NCBI RefSeq assembly: GCF_001522545.3
Contig: NC_031768.1
Location: 80,757,769-80,821,768 of the forward strand
Direction: 5' to 3'
Length of the DNA stretch: 64,000 nucleotides
Source of the DNA: Parus major
Lineage: Eukaryota; Chordata; Aves; Passeriformes; Paridae
The translations under genes were made by a program, and so were the position numbers. Under the pieces are notes generated by a model. The model was not told the DNA's origin. It was given only the letters and a program-made list of their open reading frames with translations, and made no database searches. Positions 13,001 through 26,200 of the stretch are shown one piece after another. Numbering within the stretch: position 1 is the first letter of the stretch; every line of letters begins with the position of its first letter.

Positions 13001-13611
13001 TGATTTGCATTTGTATTGGGCACTTGGGGAATACGGATAAAAAACTCTTTATTTTTCAAGGGAGTTCAGGGAATATCAGTAGCAACATCCATGCATGAGC
13101 ACAAAAGGGGAAATAGAGGAAATAGAAGTATTTTGGTAATCCTGCTCTTAGGCAGTTACAGTGATAACATCACAGTAACATATCTCTCACCCCTTTTTCC
13201 TGAGTATCATCAAGAGAAGCAGCACAGGCACAAAACTGCAGTCACTTCTGGCAGTGCTGTGTAGAAGTCAAGGAGAGGTTAGATGGGGGAAGGTCACTAG
13301 CTGCTAAAACTAATATCAGAAAGCCCCCACACCTCCTGTCACCAATGCCTGCAGTGCTCTGTGGACCTCCTGTCTGCCTGATGGGCCCTGGCAGCACAAA
13401 AGCAAAGTGAAAGAAGTGAAAACTGAAAAAGAGCGCTGGTCAAATATTGAAAAAGATCACAGAAAGAAGTCATTTGTGGCCAATGGAACAATTTGTATGG
13501 CTAAACTGCTCCTTAAACCTCAAGCAGTGACCACTCACCATAGGTGTAGGACACACTCATCTATCCTACTTCCCCCTGGTACCCAGCCAGAAATCCCATC
13601 AGCATGTTTCC
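10061..13611. other. Intergenic with two candidate regulatory blocks
   Basis: Holds CpG-containing, homeodomain-motif-rich blocks at about 10,600-10,830 and 11,060-11,370, and the A-rich tract between them. No gene recognised. Confidence 0.55.
10873..10933. repeat. A-rich low-complexity tract
   Basis: About 60 nt of A runs interrupted by single G or GG. No target-site duplication or retrocopy was recognised next to it. Confidence 0.95.
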
Positions 13612-13795
13612 TTAGATCAAATGAGTTGGGTTGGAAGGGGCTTTTAAAGACCAGCTAGTCCATTCTCCTTGCCATGGATAGGGGCATCTTTCCCTAGATT
13701 GCTCAAAGCCCCACCCAACCCAGCCTTCAACATTTTTAGGAATGAGGCATCCACACAGATATAGGGCTGTCCCTCCTTGCATTGCCCAAGTCATA
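13612..13795 (-). mobile_element. CR1 3' fragment, minus orientation
   Basis: GAGTTGGGTTGGAAGGGGC followed by GCTCAAAGCCCCACCCAACC is the reverse complement of a CR1 3' UTR. It is more degraded than the copy at 9,811. Confidence 0.8.
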
Positions 13796-16584
13796 AAATG
13801 ACTGCCTGCTGGGCTTCTCTCCAGCCTGGTGGTTTTGCAGGTTCCTGGGCACTTCCCCTTGGCAAATGAACATTTATCAGCTGCTGGACCTTTGCTTAAT
13901 TCTGGTTTAGTTACATAGACATCTGGATTCTATCCAACCTATGAAAAAGCAGTGAACTGGCCACATTTACGCATCACATGCCAGACATGCCCACCAGTGC
14001 ACCAGTCCAGGGTACTGCCAACCACCGCGCAGTTCCACTTGGCCAACTTCTGTTTGCTACACAATTTTGTGGAGACTTACTCATTTTGCACTTTTAAGTG
14101 GCAAAAAGGAACACTGAGTTCATCTCATACCCCAAGTCAAATGTTGATGCTACTGTTCCTGTAACAGCCTGACCCTGTGGCCAGAGATGCTCCAGGAGGG
14201 CTCTGTGCAGAGCAGGGCACCTCAGGCATGATGGTCACTTCCCATCAGCTGTGGTGACCTATCCCACACACACATGGTGGGTGGATCAAGCAAGGATATG
14301 GATCTACCACCTCAGGGAGTGCCTGAGGTAACAGCCCAGCTCCATCACTGTTACAAGAGCAGCCCTGGGGCTAAGGATCTTCTGCTATAGGCCAGTGTCC
14401 ACTATTTATCCCTGACATAATGGACAGGAATGGCTCTGGTGCTCTAAAAGCCCTGGAGAATCCCTTGCCCTCACGTTTAAATAAACTGTGTGCTCCTCTG
14501 CATGAAGAAGGATCAGAACCAGGAGGATTCTGCCTGGCTGTTTATTAGCCATGCATACCAGATCAAAGGAATGTAGCAAGTAGCTCTCTGCTGTCATTTC
14601 CCAGCTGAGAAACAACTCAGCCTTGATTCCCTTCAGGCTTTGCCCACATAATTCCTTACTGTGCATTTGCAGTCACCTGTAGAGCACACAGAACTTCAGG
14701 TGGGAGGAAAGTTCAGAAAACCCAAAGCAGTGTTGTGAAATGATTTGAAAGTGCAGCTGTGCCAATGCCACCCTGTTGGCACTTGCATCTCCAGCACCTG
14801 CATGCCAGGGTGCACACACATTGCAGAAGGTGCTGCCTTCTACACCCACTTGCAGGTTTCCTATACAACCTTTCTATCCAGAAATTCTGCATTCACCGAA
14901 AGGTATTTTTGCTGCCTTTTCTAGACATTCTGGAGGACAGGGGTGGGAAGGGAAGGGAGGAACCAAGGTAGCAGAGGTCGAGCCCCTGGCTTACTCTGCT
15001 GATCAAATCCCGGGCTGCGGCATTACCTTCCCTTTCAGCTGACCCACTCCAAGCACTGTGACTGCCTATTCCCACGCCACGTCAAAGGGAAGGTTTACAT
15101 TGTTCACTGGATATTAATTTAAATTATTCTGGGGTGCTTGGAAACCACCTCCTCCCCCTGCTCCCGTTCAGTCTCCATGGGGACTATCACAGAGGCTGGG
15201 CAATAGAAACGAGCAGCGCTGACACACCGATCCTTCCTCCCCTTCTGTTGCAAACTGCCATCAGCCATTTCCACTGCCATAGGGGACACATTCATGTTTC
15301 GCTGAATGACTTGCTAGGACAAGATAGATCTGTTTTTAGAGTCTGGTACAATATCCTACTAATACCATTTTCCATTTGTTCCTTAGGTTCACACACTTGT
15401 GCTGTGGCTCTTTTCTTCACACCAACATCCTGCTGCTTGTTGATGGTATTAATAACACCCGCGGCAGGAGGCTGCACCCCCCGGGGTCCGGGCTGTCAGA
15501 GTAATTATTGAATGACATTGGGGTTGTTCTGTAAATTACTTTGTGACCCAGGAATTCAGCAGGTTACCGCTATAACTCAGGCTCTCACAGTTGATTGCAC
15601 TCACCTCCTGCTGCCCCGACATTTATTAGTCTCGTTTGCCTAGCAAGCACTGGCCTCATCTGTGTGCTCACACAGATACCAGTTCCATGGAGGGGAGCCC
15701 ACTGTCCTCCCCTTAGACCAAAGGAATGGGGCTCACATCACCAGAGCCTGCCTCAGCCAAGGAGTTGAGGGCAGCTGGTGGATCTGTGAGAGGCTTGGAG
15801 GAACACCAAGGGACATTAGACACTGCGAAAAGTTGGGTTGCTTCATATCAGACTGACGCAGGTGAGCAGGTGTGGAAGCAGAGCTCTGGGGAACCAGTCC
15901 TGGAAATAGTCACACACTGAGCTGTGCCAGCCATCACTCCTGATGACTCCTAAGCATCTGCCCAGATATACTGGATAGCTTCCTAGGGAATGCTGAGCAG
16001 CCCTGGAGCACCGCTCAAGATTTGGACAGAGATAACCACATTAAAATGTTTATAATTCCTTCTGAAGGAAAATAGTCAAGACATGACTGGTCTTATTCTG
16101 GTCCAAATTCCCTACTTATGAAATGGTTATATTACATTGGTGATCCCAATCGCTCTCAGACTCATTTGACCCTATGAACCACCCTCCAAAAGAAATCCTT
16201 TACCCTTTTAATGGAGGCAGCCCACACTGCTCCTCTTCCTCATCCCGGTTGCTTGGATGGTGATTGACTGTTAAACCTGTCTCACAGTCTCTGTCAGAAA
16301 TGACTGGGCCCTGTTTTCATTGCAACATGGAGGCTGTGAGGACTGAACATCACTTGTAAAGCTCAGAGCAGCCAAAGCTTTTCCTCCCTTGTCCTGGCAG
16401 TTGATCAGATCTCAGCTGAGAATCCATGACAGGATTGATGTAGGGATGCAGACAGCAAGAAGGTGGTCAGCCTTCAGGGTGCTGCAAAAGTTTTAGAGAA
16501 AAAGTGTTTTCAAAACTAGTCTGAGCATATCTTCTACAAAAAAGACAATGAAGAAGCTATGTTGTTCTCAGATTTCAAGTTCTT

Positions 16585-16745
16585 TGGAATGTCTTAGCCT
16601 TGCAGATGACACCAAGTTAGAGGGAAAAACTGAAGGAAGGGTGGCCATTCATACATGTGCTGAAAGGAGACAAGAATTTCATGGCATTCACTGAGAGCAA
16701 GTACAAAATCCTGTCCCTTTGGGAAGGAAGGACTCATTGCAGTGG
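16585..16745 (+). mobile_element. Degenerate CR1 ORF2 (reverse transcriptase) fragment
   Basis: GCAGATGACACCAAGTTAG translates as ADDTKL, the CR1 reverse-transcriptase active-site region. About 85 bp downstream SKYKILSL resembles the conserved KCKVLHLG thumb motif. Frames are broken between these blocks, so this is a relic. Confidence 0.65.
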
Positions 16746-18418
16746 TGCAGAATTGCTTTTCCTTCCCTCAGAATATTCAGTTTAATACGATCTGGGACTG
16801 GTTTTTAGATGGTGCACTAAGTTCTTGAATACTCTCTCCACAACAGAGAACCCAGCACCAAGTCCACAGTCAAGGCAGGTAGATGAGATATACAAGAATA
16901 GCTGAGTGTCTGTGTTCACGAGGAAGACACACTGATGTTGAGGTACCTCTTTTTCCTGTGTTGCTCTATAGTGGGTGGTGAGAGGAGATTGTGTTTCATT
17001 CCAACTGAGAAAGGCAATAGCCAGTATCCTTTTCCTCCTGATGTGCTGTTTTGAGGATGCTCAGAAAACAAATTAGAAAATGCAACCTGTTTGTCTCTGC
17101 TGTAAAGCCAAATCCATCTGCTAAAGAGTCCCACAGCCACTACTTGCTTTGTTAAATGCTTCAGCAACATGGGGGGTTCTACCTGTCTTGTTAACTGCTC
17201 TGGAGAAGATGTGTCTAAGATCTGTGCTTTCAGATGGACATGGGGAAACCAAAGAATCACAAGCACCAGCCTGTGAACAGCAGAGAAGCTGAACACGACC
17301 AGGCTGGTGCCAGACAAGGTCCAGCTGTGGCTGCATCCCATAACACCACCCTTTAGTGCTGTCCTCCCTTCCTGGCACAGGCACCACCCTGCAAAAACTT
17401 GTCAGAAGGTGCAAACCTTTCCAAGGGGTTGATATGGAAAACTGGACCTTTCGGTCTAAAGCCCTGGACCTGCAGGGGTAGGGCTGCTCACCCAAAGCAC
17501 AAAACCAGACAGGGTCTTGTCATCCAAGTAACTGCAGGCGACTTCACACCATGCACTCAGAAAGAAGAACACATTCCTGTATTCCATGCTGCAGGGAGTG
17601 TGGTTTTGCAGGACGGCAAAAAGGAGGACTCTCTATTCAGGTGGCAGTCAAAGGGAGCAGAGAGTGCTCAGCCGCCTGCCGGAATTGGCCCTGTATTGGT
17701 TACACCCCCAGCTATTTGAGGTAAAACTTGGCCTCTCAAAGCTCTCTCCTGCGCCTTTGTATTCTCTAGAAGGTGAAGCGTAAGGGTATAAAAAGCTGCA
17801 AACAAGTTCCTACCTCTGGAGACCAGGCATTTACTCTAAGAAAGAAAGACCAATTGCTTCCCAGAGCATTGTCCACCCACATTAGAGAAAGGATTAAGCA
17901 GATACATTCAGCTATTCTAACAGATTTTCTTTAAACCTTGAATACGCCTCTCACACTTGGTAAGATAATCACATTAGTTTTGTCATTAAAAGATCCCTTT
18001 TATAGAAAGTACCTAAACCGCTTAAACCACCCAGAGAGGTCGCATACATTAGAAAACAACAAGACAAACGGAAGGGATTTGCTATTCCCGGTCTCAGTGT
18101 TTCACTGCCCCTACTTTCTAAACTGGGGGATGGAACCAAAAGATTTTTCAAATCACCAGCGGAGGGAAAAGCCCCGGACACCTGGGCAGCCCCCACCCAC
18201 CCTGGGAAGCCCAGGCTCCCCACCCAGGAAACACTTGGGTACAGCACAGAGGACTCTGGAGAGAACATTGTTACACGTGGAGATGACCAGAGGTTACACC
18301 CAAAGCACCCCCTCAGCTGATTTTCCTCGGCTGACTATCCAGCACCCAAAACGCAATGCAAGATGAGCAGCAGCTGAGGTTGAGCCGATCACTGCCTGGC
18401 AGAGCACTGCTGTGAGGT

Positions 18419-18516
18419 GCTCCCTGCTGAAGGAGCACATCCTCACCGCTCCCTGCTGAAGGAGCACATCCTCACCGCTCCCTGCTGAAGGAGCACATCC
18501 TCACCGCTCCCTGCTG
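18419..18516. repeat. 29-bp minisatellite, about 3.4 copies
   Basis: Three identical 29-bp units start at 18,419, 18,448 and 18,477, with a partial fourth at 18,506. Each unit contains GCTCC and its complement GGAGC separated by 8 nt. Confidence 0.97.
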
Positions 18517-21500
18517 TGGGTGTTGAGGGCATTGCTGTCCCTGCATCACACCCCAGGACCACGGGATCCCCACAGGGGGTGCAGCAAGGGCAAAGCAGGT
18601 GCCCACCTCAGCAGGGCCCAGGGTAGGGATGCAATCAGCTGTCAGCAATCTAACTCTGCTGTAAACTCATCGGGCTTCTATTACTGAAAATGATAGAGAC
18701 CGACACTGCCTTAAAGCATGTGGATCAAATGGTTTTGGATTTGCTAGTAAAATAAAATTGGGCTGGGGGATAAACTACGGATTATGTTCCTGCAGCTGGA
18801 GGCAGTGCTGCAAATCAAGATATCCAAACAGTATAGGAGCACAAGTCTGCTCAGACCAGTGGAAGCTCCAATGCCCAGCATCTTTCAATGATAAAATATA
18901 ATTTTTTAACAACAGAAGGGGCAAATTAAAAAGTACTTAAGCACTGTTAATTTACAGATATCTTCAGTTCATATTTTTGTCGCTGCCTCACTGCACATTT
19001 TCTGCTAACCTGCACTGCTAAAACAAACCATTTTAGGTTTTTTGACAGGGACAGTCTTTAAAAAAGACAGATTTATAGTCTTATTTGTAAGACCAAGGCT
19101 TTGGTTCAAAAACAGAAATTAGATGATTTAAAAAAAACCCCAAAACCTAGAGGCTACAGTAGAAACATCCAGTAAGATGCCACTTAAGGCATAACAATCA
19201 TGTTCTGAATCAACAGGGGATAGCTAAAGATAGAGGCTTGGAGTATACAATCCCCTGTATTCTTTCATCCCAGGTTTAGTGGTCTCATAGTGTCCTCCTG
19301 ACTGCCAGAAAGGCACAATGACTCCACCATTAGTCCTGCAAGGAGCTAAAATATCCAAGTGTCTATGTGCTGTCTTTAACCTACATAAAGCTCTTTAGGT
19401 CAATCATTATTCCTTAGAGATTCAATTCACAACAGCTAAATACCCCCTTTTAAGAGCAGAGGTAGAAAAAGAAATCCCTTTATTTGAAGCATAATGACAT
19501 TTTTTGTATCATCCTTGGTGGGCAGACATCATGGGAGACAAAACTCACTTTTCCTGTGAGTTAGAATCTATGCTCCAGGAGGGAGTTTCATTTCTATCAC
19601 TCTTTTCATCACTCTTTTGATGATGAAATATTTGATCATCTTCAAAATTAAAATTATCCTACAAATTGAAAAAATGAGACCAAACAAAATGCAGAACTTA
19701 TTTAGCTCCTTCCCAAGAGTCTGAAGCCATAGCTATACCCTATTAACTATTTGATTAAAACCTCCCCTCGCCAGGTCAGGGGACGTTACAGATCTGTCCC
19801 CACAACCTTCCTCAGTACAGACATGGGGGAAATGAGTGTTTGCCTGGGAAAGCTTTCAAAAGGAAAATGGACCTTTCCCATTATAGGCAGCTTGACTGCA
19901 TTCAGTGTGGTCACCCACAGAGAACAACCAGCTCATACACCTGCTCCTCACCACGGCCAAAGCTCTGAAGTGAGAAACTCCCAAAGGAGTGCAGACTCAC
20001 CATCTGTCATCCTGACTGCCATGTGTGTGACTCAAGTATTCCTGTAACCAGCTCTCCCCTCACTCCTCAAGAGTCAGGTACAAACTAGACAATGTCACTT
20101 GCAGAACTTGGAATCTGACAAAGGATAAAAATTGATGTCCCTGCAAAACAAAATCCAGTTCCAGAAATTCAACATTATTTTAATGCATTTTTATTGATGC
20201 AAACTGCAGGCTCAGCAGTAAGATTCATGCTTTGGGGAAAATATTAACTCTTTTTCCCTCTGCATTTTCCCCAGTGAGTAGGAAACATACAGTCTTCAAT
20301 TCCTGTAATTTCTAACACAAGACAAAGACTCACATAAGCCTGAGATGAAGTATGGCCCATCACCATATGCCTGGAAAGACAAATCAATCATTTGTTATGG
20401 CCCAACTCATTCTCTCCTGTATGAAACACAGGAGAGCCAACATTTAGATGAGGTAGCCAAACCACAAGACAGTCCCTCTGTAACATTCACAGATGTGTAC
20501 ATGGATTGTAAGATCAAGTCTGAATGTTTGAGATAAGACCTAAAGTTTTGACTACTCAGCTTGACGGGAAAAAAAGTAAAATCAAAAACAAGTCACGTAA
20601 TTCATAAGCTGGTCCAACCAATAAGAACCTGATCCAAAGTACACTTGAATCAGTCTCACAGAAAGAAACTGTATGGAATAGTAAGATTATTAACATCCCC
20701 CCTCCCCCAAATAAACAAAAAACACAAACAAAACTCCTCTGAAAATATTTTAAGTGTCTTTTCACAAAACTTAAAGTTGAGAAATTGCATGTTACCCTGA
20801 ATGTTGCTGAAGGTAACTTTTTTTTGCTAATGAAAGGAATGAAAAGAGAAAGAAGAATGAAATTGCTGCTTGAAATTAAAAAGTGTTTTCCATACAACAA
20901 AGCAGCAGCTGTTTCCTGAGACAGTAAGTTCACTAGCAGGGGAGAGAGAGGAGACACAAGCTGACTAATAATATAGAGTAGCTGTTAATTTTGGCTGTTC
21001 ACATCTTTATGTAAATGCTTATCCCAAAATTTTCACTTGGAGTAGCATCCTGAGCAATCAGTTGGCTAGTGGGAGCAATTGCACCAGGATCTTGCTTGCT
21101 CAATTAAATAATTTTTGATCCCCAAATTTATATTAACTCTTACAGGTTTCATTCCATACCCTGCAGTAAACCAGGACATTGCCACACATCAATTAACGTG
21201 TAAGAAGACACAACAGTATTCCTAAAAACTTTGCTGTAACATAATTGATTAAAAAACAATAGATTTTACTTATTTCAAAAGAATAAAGGACATGTTATAA
21301 AGTCCATGAGTGAGAGTCTAGAGTGTATTTACAGCAAAAACTGGAACTATTGGAAAAGAGAAACACCAACACTTTTCAGTCAACAGGTTTCAGGCAAATC
21401 CTACACAGCTCATCCTTTAACCCTGTAGTTCTTACCTGGCCTTGTTCTCTGGAGTATCTAAGAAACTGCCTTGCTCAAAAGTATAAGATGTTCAGACTGC

Positions 21501-22044
21501 AGAGTCTGAACATAAATGCCATGTTTAACACTAGATGAGGAAAAAGACAATCAGTTGGAAAGAAGATACAAACACAGGAGTGTTTGAAAAGATAAAAATT
21601 CGGTGTTGGGTTCTCTTTGTTCCCAGAGGACAGGAGGAGACTGGAAATAGAAAAGGCCACCTGGGGTCTTAGGAAAATACTCAACTATCAGGCATATCAT
21701 CAAAGCTGGGAGAACTTTTCAACAGAGATGGAATTTTAAGAGTCTGGGGACATGAGGGCTTGCCTGAGTCATTCTAAAATTGAGTTGTCCTTTAAACTGC
21801 AAAGAATCCTTTCTGAAGAAGGGCTGCAGTGTGAATGAAGCCAAAGCTGGAAAACAAGGGGACTGCCCCAGCCATTTATTAATGTCAAATATGCTGTCTC
21901 ATGAATCAGGGCAGTTTGTCTGGTTTGGAAGCCTTAGAGAAAGCACAGTGCACCTGGCTTGGTGAGCTCAGCATCAGACTTTAGGCTGATCCAAGGGAAT
22001 AGCTGCATTCTGTGTTTTCAATAGTTTGTCCAGCAAACATTTTC

Positions 22045-23061
22045 TTTTTTAAAAGGCTTTTATTGAAGAGCCATCAGCAAACAGATCATGCAGAATTTGA
22101 ACAATACACAGAATGGAAGGGAGGGAAGAACCCACACAAGGCACAGCCCCAATTATTTGTCACTTCATAAGATGTAGCCAGCACAAGTGTCACATTTGCT
22201 GTTCAAGGGAATAGCTTCAAAAGCTTTCTGAGTTTAACAAGCTATGTGTTTGTGAGGGGTACAAACATATACACACACAAAATATGCCCAGTTTTCTTTG
22301 GTAACCATCATCACAGATATTGACAGGTATCTCAGAATTAGGACTCATAGCAAAAGAAGAAACAGAATCCTGATGCAGATTCTGTGTGCTCAGACAGTTA
22401 TCAGCAGAGTGAGTCTGGGCCCAGCCCTGACCATTCAGTACAGCACAGAATACAAAAATGTGTCAATTAATAAGCTGCTGGAAAACTAGGTAGAAAAAAA
22501 GTTGTATATTTATTTATTCTCCAACACTGATTCTAAAAGGGTAAGGGCTGTTTAGTTTCCTTACAAACAGTACAGCCAGTTTCCTCAGGCCTTGCCTACC
22601 TCTCCACCAAACATCACAGAAAGATGTGATTTCTGTTCACTCATTATCTCCAGTAGCAGAGGATGTTTGAAATTAAACCACACTGGAGGCAGCAGGAGTT
22701 TCACCATCAACAGCACTCCCATGAAATCCACTGTTGGAACAATCACTCAGTGCAGTGAGGAGAAGGGCTACAAGCCTAGAACAGGAACCCATTACTGTGT
22801 AGTAAAGTACAGCATTTGAGCAGAGCAGAAGAGGAAAGCAAACCAGAGCAGGCAGCTCAATCCATGCACTTTGACTGGAGTTTATCATCTGAGGATGCTC
22901 TCCATCCATCTGCTGCCTGCCTCTCTCATGGATAATGGTGACCACTGCAGTGCAGGTGAGGAAGCAGGAGGGAAATGCTCCAGTGACCATATCACAAGGC
23001 CTGGTCCTGCTCTCAACAAAGCCAAGAGAGGTGTAACGGCCACAGTTGTTGCAGTTCCACT
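22045..23061 (-). other. PRCP: PRCP 3' UTR
   Basis: About 1 kb follows the stop codon with no further open frame. Minus-strand AATAAA signals lie at 22509-22514 and 22513-22518 (overlapping pair) and at 22059-22064. The last is the probable distal poly(A) signal and the pair a possible proximal one. The 3' end is inferred from the signals only. Confidence 0.6.
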
Positions 23062-23266
23062 TCAGTGGCTGTGCCTGGCCTTTTCAATCCACTCCTTCAT
23101 GAGGCAGATCTCCATGGCTCGAGCCTGCTGTACAGACTTGGGGTCCAAAGGGTTACGGCTGCGCAGGTCCAGGTGATGGGCTCCATCTGGGATCACAACT
23201 GCCACGAGGGAATTGGTGATGTTCTGGGTCACCCCACCTGCAGACCACGGATCCAGGCCACCATTG
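23062..23266 (-). CDS. PRCP: PRCP coding exon 9 (catalytic Asp and His, stop)
   Basis: Encodes the C-terminal part of the hydrolase fold: NGGLDPW with catalytic Asp417, and GAHHLDLR with catalytic His442. The protein ends in EKARHSH and a stop codon. The acceptor is TTACAG|CAA. Confidence 0.97.
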
Positions 23267-26200
23267 CTGTAAGGAAAGACTATTTCATCAGGGTACATGT
23301 GCACAGCCGCAGCTCACATCAGCATTTCTACTAGCTTTGCATGTGCAGCAGCAGAAGCAGAGCTTGGCCCTGTCTTAATATCTTGTGCCCACCCCTCTGC
23401 TAAGAAGCACCTTCTTGACAGAGATATGGAGCTATCAGCAGCTTAAGCAAGGCTACACTTCTCACTCATTATCTGCTAACTCAGATAATAACTTGTAACA
23501 GTATAAAAGCCTCAGAAGAGAAATCTGCTGCAACCTGTAATTGTCATAAAAGTTTCAGGTTTCCCTCTACCAAAACATGCCAAAGTTCCCAAATCAAAGC
23601 ACTTCACTTTCCTTCTTCACAGTCTGCCATAAACAAATTACTGGACCCTCTAGAGCTGAATTTTTAGGAAGTTCTACCTTTTCGTGTCTCAGCTGAGTGC
23701 CAACGTGGTTTTGCAAAGAAATGCTTGGATGGTTTGTTAGTGCTGATGTCAATAACAACCATATGAAAATGAAGATTTTTTTTTTTCCCCTTAAACTGTC
23801 AAAAATGACTCTTTGTCTATGACAGGACAACTTCATACCATTCACTCCTCCTCCTCCCAAATCAATTTTAAAAATTCCTTACTCCAAATAACAGTCTATA
23901 GAGCAAACCCAGCTGGGAAAGAGCTTTCCATCTCTCATTCCTAGTCCTTCAAGTCCTAGCTTAGGGCTTGGCCCAATAATCCCTACTACATCTTATTTTC
24001 CTTCACTGCAATGTCCTTCCCACAAATGGCCCACCTTTCTGCACAAAGAAAACAATATCCATATACTTGTGGAACTACACAAACCTAGATCTGTTTCTCA
24101 CTTAAAACACTGGACCTGCCTACAAAAGGAAATGTCAGAGATGGGCTGTGGTATGAGAGAGTAAATTTCTAGAAGGAGCTAAGAAATTAAGACATCCTTG
24201 GACACAGAGACACGGAGCTAGAAAAATACCACAATGGCAGCACCAGAAAATAGCAGTAAAATAATTAATAAAAATAAAAAATAAAAAATGTTTTTTTAGA
24301 AATAATCTGGTGTAGAAACCTAATATTTTTCTTGTTTCACCACTGAAAAAAAAACCCCCAAACAACTAAGTATCTTGAGTCTCTGTAGTTCCTTACTTTC
24401 AGTGATTCTAAATACAACCTAAGACAAGAGAAACATTTTGTATCTGCAAAACAAAAAACATTGAGAGCTGCCCAATAAGCCAAAAGCATTGGATTTAAAA
24501 GGTCACCTGAATCAGCAGAGCACCTTGGCAACAGGGGGATGAGTTGCTGAGAGACCCATGATGCAGATGAACTTGGATCCTTTGGTCCTAGTCATGTGGA
24601 AGCTAAGCATGCCACAGCCTTTTCTGTGAGCTTCTGGCTGCATCCTCTGCATCTCCTTCCAAAGGATAGCACCAGAGGCACTTACACAGCTTGGGAAGTG
24701 AAACTTGATGGGAGGGGAGATGGAGGTCTCACCACAAAATCACAAATCTTAACAGTTTTTGCAGATTAAGATCATTCCAACTGGAATGAATTATTTATGT
24801 GTTAAAACTAAGCATGCATGTAAGTACTCTGTTGCCCATCTCACAGGACAGGAATTGCCCAAAGCAAAAGAAGAGAAAGAATAAGCCAGACATTTCTTTC
24901 TAGAAGTGGCCAGACAAGCAGGACTTCTGAAAAAAACTAATGCAAAAATCAGCATGCTAGCCCTGTTTTCAATTCATATGCTTCCTTGACAGCACACACA
25001 GGGTTCTGCATATCCCACAACACACAGTTCCCATTCCTATATTCTCTTCAGTCTCCTCATCCCTCCTGCCCTGCCCAGAAGTTTTACACAACTGTAGCAG
25101 CACTGTCTGTGCACCCTTTTATAACATGACCACCTTCCACAATTGTCATGTTCCCTGTTAACTTTTTTCTCTTCAGACACATATTGTTCTGCCTTCCCTT
25201 CTTTGCCTCCATTCCCTTCTTTAGTGCTAACAATTCTCCCTTCTGCACAGAGCACCAAAATCTCTTAAAACAGAGCCTTCACTTTCTGCCTCTCCCGTGC
25301 CAGTGCAGGATTGGGTATGTGGGTGCCCTGACTTAGGAGCCTACAACTTATGTGCGATTCACTGAGATTGAAAAAAATACATTTTTAGACTCTGCACACC
25401 AAATTTCATACTGTCTGATGTAACCTGGGTTGATTTTGACTACTACAGTAGATGATGAGACACTACAACTGCTACAAGCTCTCTGCCACCACCTGTATGA
25501 ACAGTGTTAAAATGTCACTTGCCACTGCCATGCAGCACTTCCACATCAAGTACACAGCATGTTCCAGTAAGAAGAGTGAAAATTGCTGGAAGGGAAAGGG
25601 GAAACAGGGTTCTGAAACCCCCAACTTCCTCAGACCAGTTTTAATAAAGATGTACTGCCCAGGACAGGCAAATGCCACCTGCCCACAGCCTAAGTAACCG
25701 CTTACACACTAGGTAATTCCAGGAAGGTAGCAGAATGGCAGTGGAATTCCCTGCATTAATCCCACACAGTACAAACAACAGTGTGACTGTGCAGAGTGAT
25801 GTACTGCTCACACAGGGAGAAGCAGCAGCACCAGTTTAAGCATCCTGGCCAAATCCTACTGTGTCTGGATAAATCCACCCTACAGTGGTTCTCTTTAGAT
25901 GGAGTACTTTTCCCTTCCTGCACTACACTGTTGTGCAAGTTGCCTGTCACTTGAAACGCAGTCCTTTTCACCCCACAGGGAGCCACATCCCCTGGTAAAC
26001 ATTGGGATGTTTTTTGTAAAGCACTCTGCAGTGTTTGAGAATAAAAGGCTCTTATATAAAATGTACAGTGTTGACAATGTATTTGTTTGAAGAGAAACAT
26101 CCCAGCTTGAGATCCAAAAGCTTTGTGTGTACAGCACTACTTTAACATTCATTTGGTTGCTTTCAGGCTTTTCTCATTTCCAGCTCCTTCAGCTGGCATA

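Larger units (their letters stand above)
13796..22044. other. Intergenic, beyond the PRCP 3' end
   Basis: Contains a candidate regulatory block at 15,280-15,640, a CR1 RT relic near 16,600, a stretch with open frames on both strands at 16,916-17,720 that I cannot identify, and the 29-bp minisatellite. No gene recognised. Confidence 0.55.

Noticed and set aside
18419..18516. CRISPR-like repeat array with 29-bp units
   Set aside because: Units are directly adjacent with no spacers, and the host is a vertebrate. It is a minisatellite.
1..22044. FAM181B, expected on this side of PRCP from human gene order
   Set aside because: No frame of suitable length or sequence is present. It is probably further to the left.
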